A stretch of DNA of 64,000 nt from Aliidiomarina sp. B3213 (GCF_003290085.1 NZ_QMKJ01000003.1:62001-126000), one strand, 5' to 3'; numbered from the stretch's first letter, positions 18,671 through 27,875 are shown. The notes: generated from the letters alone by a model not told the origin. Numbers and translations are program-made.

Positions 18671-19429
18671 ATGCAAGTGTCTAACTACGATATGTTTAGC
18701 GGCTTGGTTCAATTCGTCAACAATCGCAGCTTGGTATCACCTGGCTCGAACAATAACGAATTAACTACGTCTCTGACAAATCCAGGTCTCGAATTAGCCA
18801 ATGAGAGACTAGGTTCACTTGTGGATGAACAGAGAAGCAGATTCACTGAAGCGCGTTCTAATGCTATCGAATCTGGCAGTGCAGCATTTGCTAGCGAAGA
18901 TCTAGAGTCTAGAGTTTCGGAGCTACGCGACCTAGCTTCTCAAGCTTCCGACACTTCGTTAACCGACGAAGAACGAGCAGATATCGAGTCGCGTTTTAAT
19001 ACGCAACGAGATGAGTTAAACGAGCGGTTTTCTTCACTTATCGAGCGCTCGGACAACGAGACCGGCACGCAAAGAGACATCAGAGATTCATTCTCTGCGT
19101 TACAAGATGAAGCGTCGTTCATTAACGAAATTGATATTTCAGACGCTGAATCACTAGAGCAAAGTGAAGAAGGCTTTGAACAGTTTCAAGAGTCGGCTCA
19201 GCAACAACGAGGCGACTTTGTAGAAAGTCGAGAAGACTTTCTCGCGAGTGCGCAGGCTGCGCAAAATGACACGGATGAAATAGACAGAGCCCGTGAACAA
19301 GTATCTAGCCTGGAACAAGCAAGCACTCAAGCGCAAGAGATTCAACAACAAATCTCACAAAGTGGGGCCTTTGTGACACAAAGCCAAGCGAATATTTCGC
19401 AAGCTTTTGCTGTAAGTTTACTAACTTAG
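18671..19429 (+). CDS. Flagellin-like helical protein
   Basis: The 252-residue acidic, glutamine- and serine-rich, cysteine-free protein has no signal peptide. It is predicted almost entirely helical. Residues about 77-125 (LESRVSELRDLASQASDTSL, then TDEERADIESRF and RDELNERFSSL) parallel the R-I-R-E-L-A-x-Q-A-A-N-x-T-x-S-D-x-x-R helix of flagellin D1. The end (QSQANISQAFAVSLLT) resembles the flagellin C-terminal D0 helix. The N-terminal D0 helix is not recognisable. It may be a divergent flagellin, a filament-associated protein or a chaperone-like partner of the flagellin encoded 43 bases downstream. Function is unknown. Confidence 0.65.
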   Translation: MQVSNYDMFSGLVQFVNNRSLVSPGSNNNELTTSLTNPGLELANERLGSLVDEQRSRFTEARSNAIESGSAAFASEDLESRVSELRDLASQASDTSLTDEERADIESRFNTQRDELNERFSSLIERSDNETGTQRDIRDSFSALQDEASFINEIDISDAESLEQSEEGFEQFQESAQQQRGDFVESREDFLASAQAAQNDTDEIDRAREQVSSLEQASTQAQEIQQQISQSGAFVTQSQANISQAFAVSLLT

Positions 19430-19472
19430 ATTCGTTGTTTGGGCATACCATGACTCAAAGTAGGGGGAGTCT

Positions 19473-20276
19473 ATGAAAATTGAAAGCACACAAAATACGC
19501 AAAGTTTGCTGCAACAGATTCAAGAGCAACAAACCGAGCGTTTACGTAAGCTAGCTTCAGGTAAGCGTGTAGAAAACGCCGCTGACGATGCTGCAGCTTC
19601 TCAAATTATCGAGCGTCTTACTGCCGAAAGTAACGCTTACCAGCGTTCTATGGGCAATGCGTACGATGGCATTTCTATGGCGCAAGTTGCGGAAGGCGGT
19701 TTGGCAAACGTGAACGACGACGTTAACCGTATTCGTGAACTCACGTTGCAAGCTGGCAATGGAGCACTCAACGACTCTGACCGTCAAGCATTGCAAAGTG
19801 AAATCGATCAACTTCGCGGCAATATCGACCAAACCCTAGAAAGAACTGAGTTTGCGGGTAAACCTTTGCTCACTTCTGATAGTAGCCAAGAGTTCTTGGT
19901 GGGTAGCAGTGCAGGCCAAACCATTTCCATCGATTTGCAAGACGTAAGCGGACAGCTTTCAGGTCTTGATAACATCGACCTAACTGATCCAGAGTCTCGC
20001 GACAACTTGCTAGGCGAGCTCGATTCGCTGCAAGAAAACATTTCTTCTCAGCGTGCTGACCTTGGTGCGGTTCAAAATCAATTCGAGTCTGCGGCTCGTA
20101 ACTTGAATAACACCGATATTAATATGCAAGAAGCTCGTTCTCGTATACAAGACTTAGATTACGCAATGGGTACAGCTGAAAACATTCAAGGCCAAATCCA
20201 GCAAAGCGCAGCCATTTCGGTACAAGGGCAAGCGAATGCACGGAACGAACAGGTATTGTCTGTATTAGGCGGCTAA
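19473..20276 (+). CDS. Short flagellin
   Basis: This 267-residue flagellin has only the D0/D1 core. The N-terminus shows L-R-K-L-A-S-G-K-R-V-E-N-A-A-D-D-A-A-A-S, the hallmark L-S-S-G-x-R-I-N-x-A-A-D-D-A-A motif. RIRELTLQAGNGALNDSDRQ follows, and the C-terminus has RADLGAVQNQFESA and SVQGQANARNEQVLSVL. The variable surface domain is nearly absent, replaced by a short beta segment (about 130-180). There is no cysteine. The ribosome site is AGGGGGAG. It forms a pair with the upstream flagellin-like gene and lies away from any flagellar cluster, so it may be an accessory filament subunit. Export would be by the flagellar type III system. Confidence 0.88.
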   Translation: MKIESTQNTQSLLQQIQEQQTERLRKLASGKRVENAADDAAASQIIERLTAESNAYQRSMGNAYDGISMAQVAEGGLANVNDDVNRIRELTLQAGNGALNDSDRQALQSEIDQLRGNIDQTLERTEFAGKPLLTSDSSQEFLVGSSAGQTISIDLQDVSGQLSGLDNIDLTDPESRDNLLGELDSLQENISSQRADLGAVQNQFESAARNLNNTDINMQEARSRIQDLDYAMGTAENIQGQIQQSAAISVQGQANARNEQVLSVLGG

Positions 20277-20303
20277 CCCAACCGCAAATGAAAGTGATTA
20301 AAG

Positions 20304-20335
20304 AGCGCCTACTTGGAAGAGTTGGCGCTTTTTTT
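20304..20335 (+). terminator. Terminator of the flagellin gene, overlapping the end of the kinase gene
   Basis: AGCGCC (20304-20309) pairs with GGCGCT (20324-20329), followed by seven T. The hairpin lies in the last codons of the convergent thiamine kinase gene (stop at 20309-20311). Confidence 0.8.
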
Positions 20336-21121
20336 CTGCAGGCTTTGCTGAACCTTGAACCAGATACGGTTCACCAACGCGACCAATCTTATCCAGTCGG
20401 GTAGCTCTTCTCGGGACATGTTGAACTTCGAGTATTGATTGTACTCATCTAAGAACACATCAATCTCATTTTCAAATAAGTCGTTCATCACCACGGCCAT
20501 GGCGACATCAAAGGCAGGGTGTGAATACCCAGCGTATTCCCAATCAATAATTCTCAAATGCGGATTCAAGAAGATATGATCCATGCTTAAGTCGAGGTGA
20601 CAAAACACATGCGGGCCATTTTCCCAAAGTGTAAGCAAATCTTCTGACTCGTGTAAATCGTGCTTTAATTGCTTCGCTAATGCCGGTGAACTCTCTTCTA
20701 GTGCATCGCAATATAAATAAAGCCGCTCACGCAAAGACCAACGAGGTAGGTTTGGCGTTAGGCGTTGTACACCTGCAAGCGCTCGACCAAGCACGCGAAG
20801 TTGAAGTTCCTCTTCATGCACCACGTCAAACATTGAAGTTTCCAAGTAGTCGTAGATAACCACGCGGTCTTCTCGAACAGAAAGCACAACCTCAGGCCCT
20901 AACGACTGCTCAGCAACATAGTGTTCTAGCGCCAGCACTTGCTCCATGTCACGAGAAAATGCTTCCTCGTAACGAAACTGCTTAGCCAAATAACGTTTCT
21001 CACCATTACTAAGCACCCAAGTACGGTTGGCCAATTGATTTCCAATCGGTTCGATTTTCCATGGCCCACCAGCGACTAGCTTATCTAGACACTGGCGAGG
21101 AAAACCGTTTTGACTCACCAT
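20309..21121 (-). CDS. APH/choline kinase-fold phosphotransferase, probable thiamine kinase
   Basis: The 270-residue kinase-fold protein has the catalytic and metal-binding motifs HLDLSMDHIFLN (H-x-D with Asn) and IIDWEYA. It is last in an operon with a TonB receptor and a PnuC-type transporter headed by a TPP riboswitch, so the most likely substrate is imported thiamine, giving thiamine phosphate. This is inference from context; choline or another small alcohol is the alternative. The start at 21121 directly follows the transporter stop; an in-frame ATG at 21163 would overlap the transporter by 40 bases and has no ribosome site. Confidence 0.8.
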   Translation of the reverse strand: MVSQNGFPRQCLDKLVAGGPWKIEPIGNQLANRTWVLSNGEKRYLAKQFRYEEAFSRDMEQVLALEHYVAEQSLGPEVVLSVREDRVVIYDYLETSMFDVVHEEELQLRVLGRALAGVQRLTPNLPRWSLRERLYLYCDALEESSPALAKQLKHDLHESEDLLTLWENGPHVFCHLDLSMDHIFLNPHLRIIDWEYAGYSHPAFDVAMAVVMNDLFENEIDVFLDEYNQYSKFNMSREELPDWIRLVALVNRIWFKVQQSLQKKSANSSK

Positions 21122-21123
21122 AT

Positions 21124-21717
21124 TCAGGCTTCGCTTCCAGATGGTTTTAATTGTGCTTGCCATTGCTTATATCCATATCCGGCCATAACCAAAAACGCGC
21201 TGTACAATAGCGCTGTGAGCCAAAAGCCTTCTGTTGCAAACAAGTAAACATAAAACGCATCGATAACTATCCAGTACAACCAATTCTCAAGTATCTTCTT
21301 CGCGACCATCCACTGCACAGCTAAACTAGCCACGGTAGTAAACGTGTCTAACATAACCGAGTCGGCCCGCGTGTAGGTTTGCATATAGTAAGCAACCAAC
21401 ACCGACGCAACAGCAATACCTGCGATAAAACCAATGTGCCACTTCCAGCCTTTGGTACTTATGACCAGTGAATCCTCACCACGTTCACCAAATTTCCACT
21501 GCCATAACCCATACCCGGCCATGAGTACATAGCAACCCTGTAGTAAGGCTTCCATGTACAAGCGACTCTCCATGAACAAAATCACGTAAATGGAAGCGCT
21601 AAATGCAGCTACTGGCCAACACCAAAGGCTTTGTTTAATTGCCAGTATAACGTAAGTGAGCGCTAACACCACTGCTAGCGCTTCATACGAAAGTAAATAC
21701 CCAAGAATATCATTCAT
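21124..21717 (-). CDS. PnuC-family transporter, probable thiamine transporter (PnuT)
   Basis: The 197-residue inner-membrane protein with about seven helices carries the PnuC pattern of tryptophan-rich turns: QSLWCWPVAA near the start, LMAGYGLWQW in the middle and VMAGYGYKQW near the end. PnuC proteins move vitamins by facilitated diffusion, with trapping by a cytosolic kinase; the PnuT branch carries thiamine. The TPP riboswitch before the operon and the kinase just downstream support thiamine over nicotinamide riboside. It follows the TonB receptor gene by 24 bases. Confidence 0.88.
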   Translation of the reverse strand: MNDILGYLLSYEALAVVLALTYVILAIKQSLWCWPVAAFSASIYVILFMESRLYMEALLQGCYVLMAGYGLWQWKFGERGEDSLVISTKGWKWHIGFIAGIAVASVLVAYYMQTYTRADSVMLDTFTTVASLAVQWMVAKKILENWLYWIVIDAFYVYLFATEGFWLTALLYSAFLVMAGYGYKQWQAQLKPSGSEA

Positions 21718-21741
21718 GTGTTTCTACCCATGAGTTCACAC

Positions 21742-23859
21742 CTAAAAGTGCAAACGCGCTCCTATTCCTATGCGACGCGGCTCGCCATATTGAACATAAT
21801 TCTTCGCTTGATATTCGTCTCGCGGATCGTTCCCGAAATAGAAACCTCGGGTTGTATACGTTTCATCTGTTAAGTTACGGGCGAATAAGCTAAAAGTCCA
21901 ATTACCCCAGTCGTAATCGATACGTGTATGCAGCAACTGGAACTCATCGCTGCGCTCATCATGTGAGTTGGAATAGTAAAACGCGTCTTTTGCATCGACT
22001 TCAAAGCGCCAAGTCATATTGCTGGTTAATGCATAGTCGAAGCCAGCGTGCGCTTGATAGGTAGGCGCATGCGCTTGCTCACGACCCGTTAAATTTGTGC
22101 CGTCTTGCAACAACAAACCATCTAATTCTGTTTGCAACAACCCTGCACTCGCAAAAAGTCTTAACTTGTCAGTAGGAACCCACTCAACACTTGCCTCTAA
22201 ACCATAGTTTACACCGGAAGATGCATTGTCACGGTAGGTTACAAACACAGCACTGCGTTCAACATAAGCGTTAACTTGCATGTCGTCTCGCCAGCTATAA
22301 AAGCCAACGAATTCAGCACGCAAGCTTTGCTCCGCAGAAAAGTAGCGTAAACCAAACTCTAGAGAAGTTAAGTATTCCGGATCGTACTCTGCTTTAGATG
22401 CCAAGAAGTCACGGAATTCGGTTAGGTTTTCATCTTCAACACGGCCTAGTGCCTCACCATTTACCCCACCTGTTTTGAAGCCACGAGCTAGGGTTGTAAA
22501 CCATTGAGTTGTGTCGGTCCATTGGAACTCTAGAGAAGCCCTTCCACCCCAAGCATTCGAGTCTGGAGACGCTGTAATGTTGCGGCTATCTGAGTAATCG
22601 TTGTCATAACTTTCAAAACGTCCACCGATGGTGCCTCGTAAACGTTCAGAAAGCTGTGCGCTCAACTCACCATAAACGGCTATGTTTTGCGTGTCATATT
22701 GACTACTAAAAGGTCCAGATAAATAGGTGTAGTTACGCGTTAACTCTTGCTCTCTCGACTGTAAGTAAGCACCTACCAACCAGTCTACTTCAACTCCGGA
22801 AGCTAACCATGCTTCATCCGACAACACACGAACCTCAAGCTCTTGCTGAGTTCTTGCGCGGTCGTATTCGTCGTATGAATTATATTCCCAACCAGGGCGA
22901 ATACCTTCGTAAGCCCAGTCTTCATCGTAGCCATAAAGCTCGTCTGCTGTTAAAAATGAACCGCTCAATTCGGCAATATAACCTTGCTCGCTTGCATAAG
23001 CTGCTAAGAACCTTCCCGCTGTGCTTTTTAATGTGTCTTCACCGGGAGTGTCCGATAAAGTTTCACGATTTAAATCCAACGAGAACGCATCATAGCCGTT
23101 ATCAACGTCAAAATGATGCAAGGTAAGCTTGGTGGTCCACTGCGAGTTTAATTCCCATTCGGCGTTTAAACGAATCGTAGTTTCGTCTCTATGCTGTGTG
23201 TCTTCTCTATCTAAGAAAACATTCTCCATAAAGCCGTCACTTTCATATTGGTAAACACTTAAACGCGCAACACCTGTGTCGCTCAGAGTTTGGTTGAATG
23301 CCAAACCTGCGCCATAAGTGTTGTACTCTCCCCACTCCATATCAACTACGCCGTCGTTATATATTGTTGCAGGCGTACTACTTAAATAAATCACTCCAGC
23401 CATTCCGTCAGCCCCAAACCGAGTGCTTTGTGGGCCGCGGAAAACCTCAACTTGTCCGATATCAAACGTAGTGCCTGCAGCCCCTAAGCCGCTGTAATTG
23501 ATACCATCAATAACCAAACCTACCGAAGGATTAATAGGGTCTACAAATTGACTGCGCTCACCAATTCCACGAATTTGGAAAAAGCGTCCGCGGGAAGCGC
23601 CTGAAGCCACATTTACATTGGCTGCCATCGCTAGAATATCTTCAATATGCGCAGCTTGGCGTTGTTGAATGTCCTCTCCGTTAAGTACGGAGACACTTGC
23701 AGGTACGTCCTCTATGCCGCGCGCACGAAAGTCGCCAACCACTTCGATACGTTCAATGGTTGTTTCTTCTTCAGTAGCTTCTTCAGCGGAAACGGAGTGA
23801 ACACCAGCTACAGCTAGTGCAATTAGACTTAAAGGAAATACTAAATTTTTCTTAGACAT
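21742..23859 (-). CDS. TonB-dependent outer-membrane receptor, probable thiamine uptake
   Basis: The 705-residue receptor has a signal peptide ending in SVSAEE, a TonB box-like IERIEVVG, and a plug domain with DVPASVSVLNGEDI and QIRGIGER. The beta-barrel ends in the classical terminal Phe (GARLHF). It should bring its ligand through the outer membrane using TonB energy. The TPP riboswitch upstream and the PnuC-type transporter and kinase downstream indicate thiamine or a phosphorylated form. The ATG at 23859 is chosen, with GAAGAG about 10 bases upstream; an in-frame GTG at 23886 lies within the leader. The ribosome site can be masked by a hairpin. Confidence 0.9.
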   Translation of the reverse strand: MSKKNLVFPLSLIALAVAGVHSVSAEEATEEETTIERIEVVGDFRARGIEDVPASVSVLNGEDIQQRQAAHIEDILAMAANVNVASGASRGRFFQIRGIGERSQFVDPINPSVGLVIDGINYSGLGAAGTTFDIGQVEVFRGPQSTRFGADGMAGVIYLSSTPATIYNDGVVDMEWGEYNTYGAGLAFNQTLSDTGVARLSVYQYESDGFMENVFLDREDTQHRDETTIRLNAEWELNSQWTTKLTLHHFDVDNGYDAFSLDLNRETLSDTPGEDTLKSTAGRFLAAYASEQGYIAELSGSFLTADELYGYDEDWAYEGIRPGWEYNSYDEYDRARTQQELEVRVLSDEAWLASGVEVDWLVGAYLQSREQELTRNYTYLSGPFSSQYDTQNIAVYGELSAQLSERLRGTIGGRFESYDNDYSDSRNITASPDSNAWGGRASLEFQWTDTTQWFTTLARGFKTGGVNGEALGRVEDENLTEFRDFLASKAEYDPEYLTSLEFGLRYFSAEQSLRAEFVGFYSWRDDMQVNAYVERSAVFVTYRDNASSGVNYGLEASVEWVPTDKLRLFASAGLLQTELDGLLLQDGTNLTGREQAHAPTYQAHAGFDYALTSNMTWRFEVDAKDAFYYSNSHDERSDEFQLLHTRIDYDWGNWTFSLFARNLTDETYTTRGFYFGNDPRDEYQAKNYVQYGEPRRIGIGARLHF

Positions 23860-23868
23860 GGTTTGGAT

Positions 23869-23897
23869 CTCTTCTTTTTTAACCACTAAAAGATGAG
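23869..23897 (-). promoter_or_regulatory. Hairpin that can mask the ribosome site of the TonB receptor
   Basis: On the minus strand CTCATCTTTT (23897-23888) can pair with AAAAGAAGAG (23878-23869), nine of ten bases, burying the GAAGAG ribosome site. It would be a plausible expression platform for translational control by the TPP aptamer just upstream. Confidence 0.5.
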
Positions 23898-23930
23898 ACC
23901 CGGTTATGCGGTGTACGGGTATATTGTTTC

Positions 23931-24012
23931 TACCAATCCCTACGCCAGTATTAACCGGATCAGGTACAAAGAGTTCGCTCTCGCATCTCAGCCTTACGGC
24001 ACCCCTTTGGTA
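23931..24012 (-). ncRNA. TPP riboswitch (THI element)
   Basis: On the minus strand the leader has the conserved THI blocks in order: GGGGTGCC (24005-23998), GGCTGAGA, then ACCTGATCCGGTTAATACTG and GCGTAGGGA. The outer P1 stem is a perfect 6-bp pairing of TACCAA (24012-24007) with TTGGTA (23936-23931). Such elements bind thiamine pyrophosphate and lower expression of thiamine genes when it is plentiful. The downstream gene is a TonB receptor. A small hairpin ACCCG/CGGGT follows but has no convincing U-run, so control is more likely translational than by termination. Confidence 0.96.
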
Positions 24013-24043
24013 ACTTTGCTGCTCTCAAGAGCAACTGGCGGCA

Positions 24044-24072
24044 AGTATAACGCTAACCCACCGCAGTTCCAA
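24044..24072 (-). promoter_or_regulatory. Sigma-70 promoter of the thiamine operon
   Basis: On the minus strand TTGGAA (24072-24067), a 17-base spacer and TATACT (24049-24044). Transcription would begin near 24037, placing the whole aptamer in the leader. The promoter overlaps the fre stop region only marginally. Confidence 0.75.
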
Positions 24073-24077
24073 CACAC

Positions 24078-24785
24078 TTAGTCAATGAATGATAAAGCGT
24101 CTCCAAACAACTGTGTGTTCGGTAAGCCCTTACGATAAAAGTCGTCGCGAGCGGTTTTTACCATTTCAAAACGCCCAGCAATGTAAATATCAAAATCGGC
24201 CAGTGTGTCAAAATCGTTCATCACAGCTTGGTGTACCCAGCCAGTGCGCCCTTTCCAATCGGCTTCAGCTTGCTCAACGACAGGCCTGAAATCAAACCGA
24301 GCATCGCGCTCAGCCAACTTTTTAAGCTCAGCGTATGCGTACAAGTCGCTTAACTGTTTGGCTCCCCAATAAAAAACAATCTTTCTCGACTCGCTCGTCT
24401 CAAGATGAGCTTGCGCTATAGACCAAGCATAGGAAAAACCTGTTCCTCCTGCGACTAGCAGTAAATCTCTGCTGCTAGCTCGGTAACCAGCTTCCCCTTG
24501 CGGCAAAGAGATAGTAAGTACTTGCTCTTCTCGCGCTTTCTTTAATACTTCCCATGCATAAGGGTTGTCTGGCGTTGCGCCTACGTGCAACTCAATGTAT
24601 TCATTCTCGCTAGGCGACGAAGCAATAGAAAATGGGCGCAGATCAGTCGTACCCATTTTGACGCAAATATATTGCCCCGCAATAAACCTACAGGACGTTT
24701 CCGGCTTCAACAGAATACGATATACGTTCTCTGTTAACGGCGAAATCGACTCAACCGCACAGCTGACGGTTTCAATATTACTCAT
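24078..24785 (-). CDS. fre: NAD(P)H-flavin reductase
   Basis: The 235-residue ferredoxin-reductase-fold protein has the flavin-binding R-P-F-S-I-A-S-S-P motif, the nucleotide-binding [13 protein letters not shown] and a C-terminal F-G-D-A-L-S-F. Fre reduces free flavins with NADH or NADPH. It follows ubiD with an 8-base overlap (ATGAGTAA), and the ubiD-fre pairing is common in gammaproteobacteria, where reduced FMN may feed the prenyl-FMN cofactor of UbiD. The start is the ATG at 24785; a TTG one codon earlier has no added support. Confidence 0.94.
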   Translation of the reverse strand: MSNIETVSCAVESISPLTENVYRILLKPETSCRFIAGQYICVKMGTTDLRPFSIASSPSENEYIELHVGATPDNPYAWEVLKKAREEQVLTISLPQGEAGYRASSRDLLLVAGGTGFSYAWSIAQAHLETSESRKIVFYWGAKQLSDLYAYAELKKLAERDARFDFRPVVEQAEADWKGRTGWVHQAVMNDFDTLADFDIYIAGRFEMVKTARDDFYRKGLPNTQLFGDALSFID

Positions 24786-26250
24786 CAAAAATACCTAACT
24801 CATCCCACATCAAATCTACTTTGTCTTTGATGTCTTGATTCATTTCAATGGGTACGCCCCATTCTCGGTCTGTTTCACCAGGCCATTTATTTGTGGCGTC
24901 CATACCCATTTTAGAACCTAAGCCTGAAACAGGTGACGCAAAGTCTAAATAGTCTATTGGCGTATTTTCCACGAACGTCGTGTCACGCGCAGGGTCCATC
25001 CGTGTAGTCATGGCCCAAATGACATCTTTCCAGTCACGTGCATTGACGTCGTCGTCACAAACAATAACGAACTTGGTATACATGAACTGCCGTAAGAAAG
25101 ACCACACCCCCATCATGACTCGCTTCGCATGACCAGGGTAAGACTTTTTCATGGTGACTACGGCCATACGGTACGAACAACCTTCCGGCGGTAAATAGAA
25201 GTCTACAATCTCTGGAAATTGCTTTTGCAAAATGGGTACAAATACCTCATTCAAGGCCACGCCCAGAATTGCGGGTTCGTCAGGCGGTCTGCCCGTATAA
25301 GTACTGTGGTATATCGGATCCTTACGGTGGGTTATTCGCTCCACCGTAAATACCGGGAAACTCTCTACTTCGTTGTAATAACCCGTGTGATCTCCATACG
25401 GTCCTTCAGGAGCCATCTCACCAGGCTCTAAATACCCTTCCAGTACAAATTCGGCATGCGCAGGCACTTGTAGGTCACTACCCAAGCATTTCACCACTTC
25501 GGTCTTACCATCTCGCAGTAACCCCGCAAACGCATACTCCGACAGCGTGTCAGGTACTGGAGTGACAGCACCCAAAATAGTTGCAGGATCAGCACCGAGA
25601 GCCACAGCGACAGGAAATCGTTCACCTGGATTTGTCTTTTGAAACTCTTGAAAATCGATGGCGCCACCACGGTGGCTTAACCAACGCATAATTAGCTTAT
25701 TCTTAGCCAACAACTGCTGACGATAAATACCAAGGTTTTGGCGCTTCTTATGTGGACCGCGAGTTACCGTTAACCCCCAAGTAACCAATGGCGCAACATC
25801 ACCAGGCCAGCAGGTCTGAATCGGAATATGGTTAAGATCAACATCATCGCCTTCCAGAACCACTTCTTGGCAAGGTGCATTCTTAAGCACCTTCGGCCCC
25901 ATGCTTAAAACCTTTTTCAGTAAAGGCAGCTTACTTACGGCATCTTTGAGGCCTGCAGGCGGTTCAGGCTCCTTTAAATACGCAAGTAACTTTCCAACTT
26001 CGCGTAATGCCTGCACGTCGGCTTGGCCCATTCCCATGGCTACGCGTTCAGGAGTACCAAATAAATTCGCAAGTACAGGAGTGTTATGACCTTTGGGATT
26101 TTCGAACAGTAATGCAGGACCGCCAGCTTTAAGAGTGCGGTCTGCAATTTCCGTCATTTCCAGGTTTGGATCGACTTCTTGGCTTATTCTTTTCAGCTTG
26201 CCTTGCGCTTCTAGTTGCGCAATAAATTCGCGCAAGTCGCGATATTTCAT
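24778..26250 (-). CDS. ubiD: 4-hydroxy-3-polyprenylbenzoate decarboxylase
   Basis: The 490-residue enzyme decarboxylates 4-hydroxy-3-polyprenylbenzoate in ubiquinone synthesis, using prenylated FMN made by UbiX (not in this window). [14 protein letters not shown] is the normal UbiD N-terminus, which sets the start at 26250; the frame extends a further 22 codons upstream without support. Conserved segments include [34 protein letters not shown] and a C-terminal [13 protein letters not shown]. It is translationally coupled to fre. Confidence 0.96.
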   Translation of the reverse strand: MKYRDLREFIAQLEAQGKLKRISQEVDPNLEMTEIADRTLKAGGPALLFENPKGHNTPVLANLFGTPERVAMGMGQADVQALREVGKLLAYLKEPEPPAGLKDAVSKLPLLKKVLSMGPKVLKNAPCQEVVLEGDDVDLNHIPIQTCWPGDVAPLVTWGLTVTRGPHKKRQNLGIYRQQLLAKNKLIMRWLSHRGGAIDFQEFQKTNPGERFPVAVALGADPATILGAVTPVPDTLSEYAFAGLLRDGKTEVVKCLGSDLQVPAHAEFVLEGYLEPGEMAPEGPYGDHTGYYNEVESFPVFTVERITHRKDPIYHSTYTGRPPDEPAILGVALNEVFVPILQKQFPEIVDFYLPPEGCSYRMAVVTMKKSYPGHAKRVMMGVWSFLRQFMYTKFVIVCDDDVNARDWKDVIWAMTTRMDPARDTTFVENTPIDYLDFASPVSGLGSKMGMDATNKWPGETDREWGVPIEMNQDIKDKVDLMWDELGIFDE

Positions 26251-26360
26251 GCAGTTGCTCGCTATATTGAACCTAATACCGTCATTATAAGGGTTTTCAC
26301 ATCCTATTGCAGGCATGTGAATTCAGTACGTGCAATTCCGGAAAAATGACTACAAACAGT

Positions 26361-26398
26361 TATAAAAAAGCCGCGCAACTTTACGCTGCACGGCTTTC
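26361..26398 (-). terminator. Terminator of rho
   Basis: An 11-bp stem (26368-26378 with 26388-26398, one G-U pair) with a nine-base loop. On the minus strand it is followed by six T. It lies 18 bases after the rho stop. Confidence 0.88.
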
Positions 26399-26415
26399 AT
26401 GAATCTGTATTAACG

Positions 26416-27678
26416 CTACTTTTGACGCTTCATCGACTCAAAGAACTCATCGTTCGTTTTCGTCATTTGCAGCTTATCAATGAGGAATTCCATCGCTTCA
26501 ATTTCACCCATTGGATGAACAATCTTACGCAGAATCCACATCTTCTGAAGCTCTTCAGCTGAAGACAATAGCTCTTCACGACGCGTGCCTGAGCGGTTGA
26601 AGTCGATTGCAGGGAAAACACGCTTCTCAGCAATTTTACGGTTCAGGTGTAATTCCATATTACCTGTACCCTTAAATTCCTCGTAAATCACTTCGTCCAT
26701 CTTCGAACCAGTGTCAATCAGCGCCGTCGCAATGATAGTTAAGCTTCCGCCTTCTTCAACATTACGTGCAGCACCAAAGAAACGCTTCGGTTTGTGCAAT
26801 GCATTCGCGTCAACACCACCCGTTAGTACTTTACCCGAGCTTGGAATAACCGTGTTGTATGCGCGAGCTAAACGCGTGATCGAGTCAAGAAGAATGACTA
26901 CGTCTTTCTTGTGCTCTACCAAACGCTTGGCTTTTTCAATCACCATTTCTGCAACTTGTACGTGGCGGCTAGCTGGCTCATCGAACGTCGATGCGATAAC
27001 TTCACCTTTTACCAAGCGTTGCATTTCCGTAACTTCTTCCGGACGCTCGTCGATAAGCAATACCATCAAATTCGCTTCTGGATGGTTCGCAGCAATAGAC
27101 TGAGCAATATTTTGTAGTAATAGCGTTTTACCAGCCTTCGGAGGCGCAACAATTAGGCCACGCTGCCCTTTACCAATAGGTGACGCTAAATCTAAAATTC
27201 TTGCTGTAATGTCTTCGGTAGAACCATTACCACGCTCCATGCGCATACGCTCGTCGGCATGCAAAGGGGTAAGGTTTTCGAAAAGAAGTTTATTGCGAGA
27301 ATTTTCAGGTTTGTCGAAGTTAACTTCGCGGATCTTTAGAAGTGCAAAATAGCGTTCACCGTCTTTTGGAGGCCTAATTTTGCCCGCAACGGTGTCACCG
27401 GTGCGTAAGTTAAATCGTCTTATTTGACTTGGCGAAACATAAATATCGTCAGGCCCTGCTAGGTAAGAAGAGTCTCCCGAGCGTAGGAAGCCAAAGCCAT
27501 CTTGCAGTATTTCCAGTACACCGTCGCCAAAAATATCTTCGCCACTTTTAGCATGCGCTTTCAATATAGAAAAAATGATGTCCTGTTTGCGCATGCGAGC
27601 CATATTGTCTAGGCCCATACTTGCAGCGAGTTCAACCAGATCGTTTACGGGTTTGTTTTTTAATTCAGTAAGATTCAT
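26416..27678 (-). CDS. rho: Transcription termination factor Rho
   Basis: The 420-residue hexameric RNA helicase/ATPase ends transcription of untranslated [21 protein letters not shown] matches the E. coli N-terminus and fixes the start at 27678. The RNA-binding cold-shock-like domain includes DGFGFLRS and [10 protein letters not shown]; Walker A is [10 protein letters not shown], Walker [11 protein letters not shown], and the Q-loop and R-loop regions are intact. Length equals the family norm. It lies downstream of trxA, as in E. coli, with a 254-base leader. The 52 bases before the start codon are C-rich and lack a ribosome site. Confidence 0.98.
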   Translation of the reverse strand: MNLTELKNKPVNDLVELAASMGLDNMARMRKQDIIFSILKAHAKSGEDIFGDGVLEILQDGFGFLRSGDSSYLAGPDDIYVSPSQIRRFNLRTGDTVAGKIRPPKDGERYFALLKIREVNFDKPENSRNKLLFENLTPLHADERMRMERGNGSTEDITARILDLASPIGKGQRGLIVAPPKAGKTLLLQNIAQSIAANHPEANLMVLLIDERPEEVTEMQRLVKGEVIASTFDEPASRHVQVAEMVIEKAKRLVEHKKDVVILLDSITRLARAYNTVIPSSGKVLTGGVDANALHKPKRFFGAARNVEEGGSLTIIATALIDTGSKMDEVIYEEFKGTGNMELHLNRKIAEKRVFPAIDFNRSGTRREELLSSAEELQKMWILRKIVHPMGEIEAMEFLIDKLQMTKTNDEFFESMKRQK

Positions 27679-27730
27679 AGGCAGTAGGTTGGTTGGTCTT
27701 AGATAGTTGTTCTTTGGTTTAGTTGGTATC
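27679..27730 (-). promoter_or_regulatory. C-rich, G-poor rho leader: candidate rut site
   Basis: Read on the minus strand this 52-base segment has 17 C and only 4 G, with repeated ACC/AAC/TC steps, ending directly at the rho start codon. This composition is what Rho's primary site binds. Autogenous control of rho through its leader is known in E. coli. Confidence 0.55.
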
Positions 27731-27875
27731 TTGAACACAGCTTGTGCCCGGAGATACGTTCATTAGTAAAATTGGAAATCCTGTTGCTCTGTGGGCCTCG
27801 GGAAAGTCGGATGATGCCCTAGAAATGCTTTGCGTGTAAAAGTAACACCAAAATTAGAATACGTCCAGTTTTTGA

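Noticed and set aside
23899-23921. Intrinsic terminator as the riboswitch expression platform
   Set aside because: The ACCCG/CGGGT stem is 5 bp with a long loop and is followed by CTCATCTTTT, not a clean U-run.
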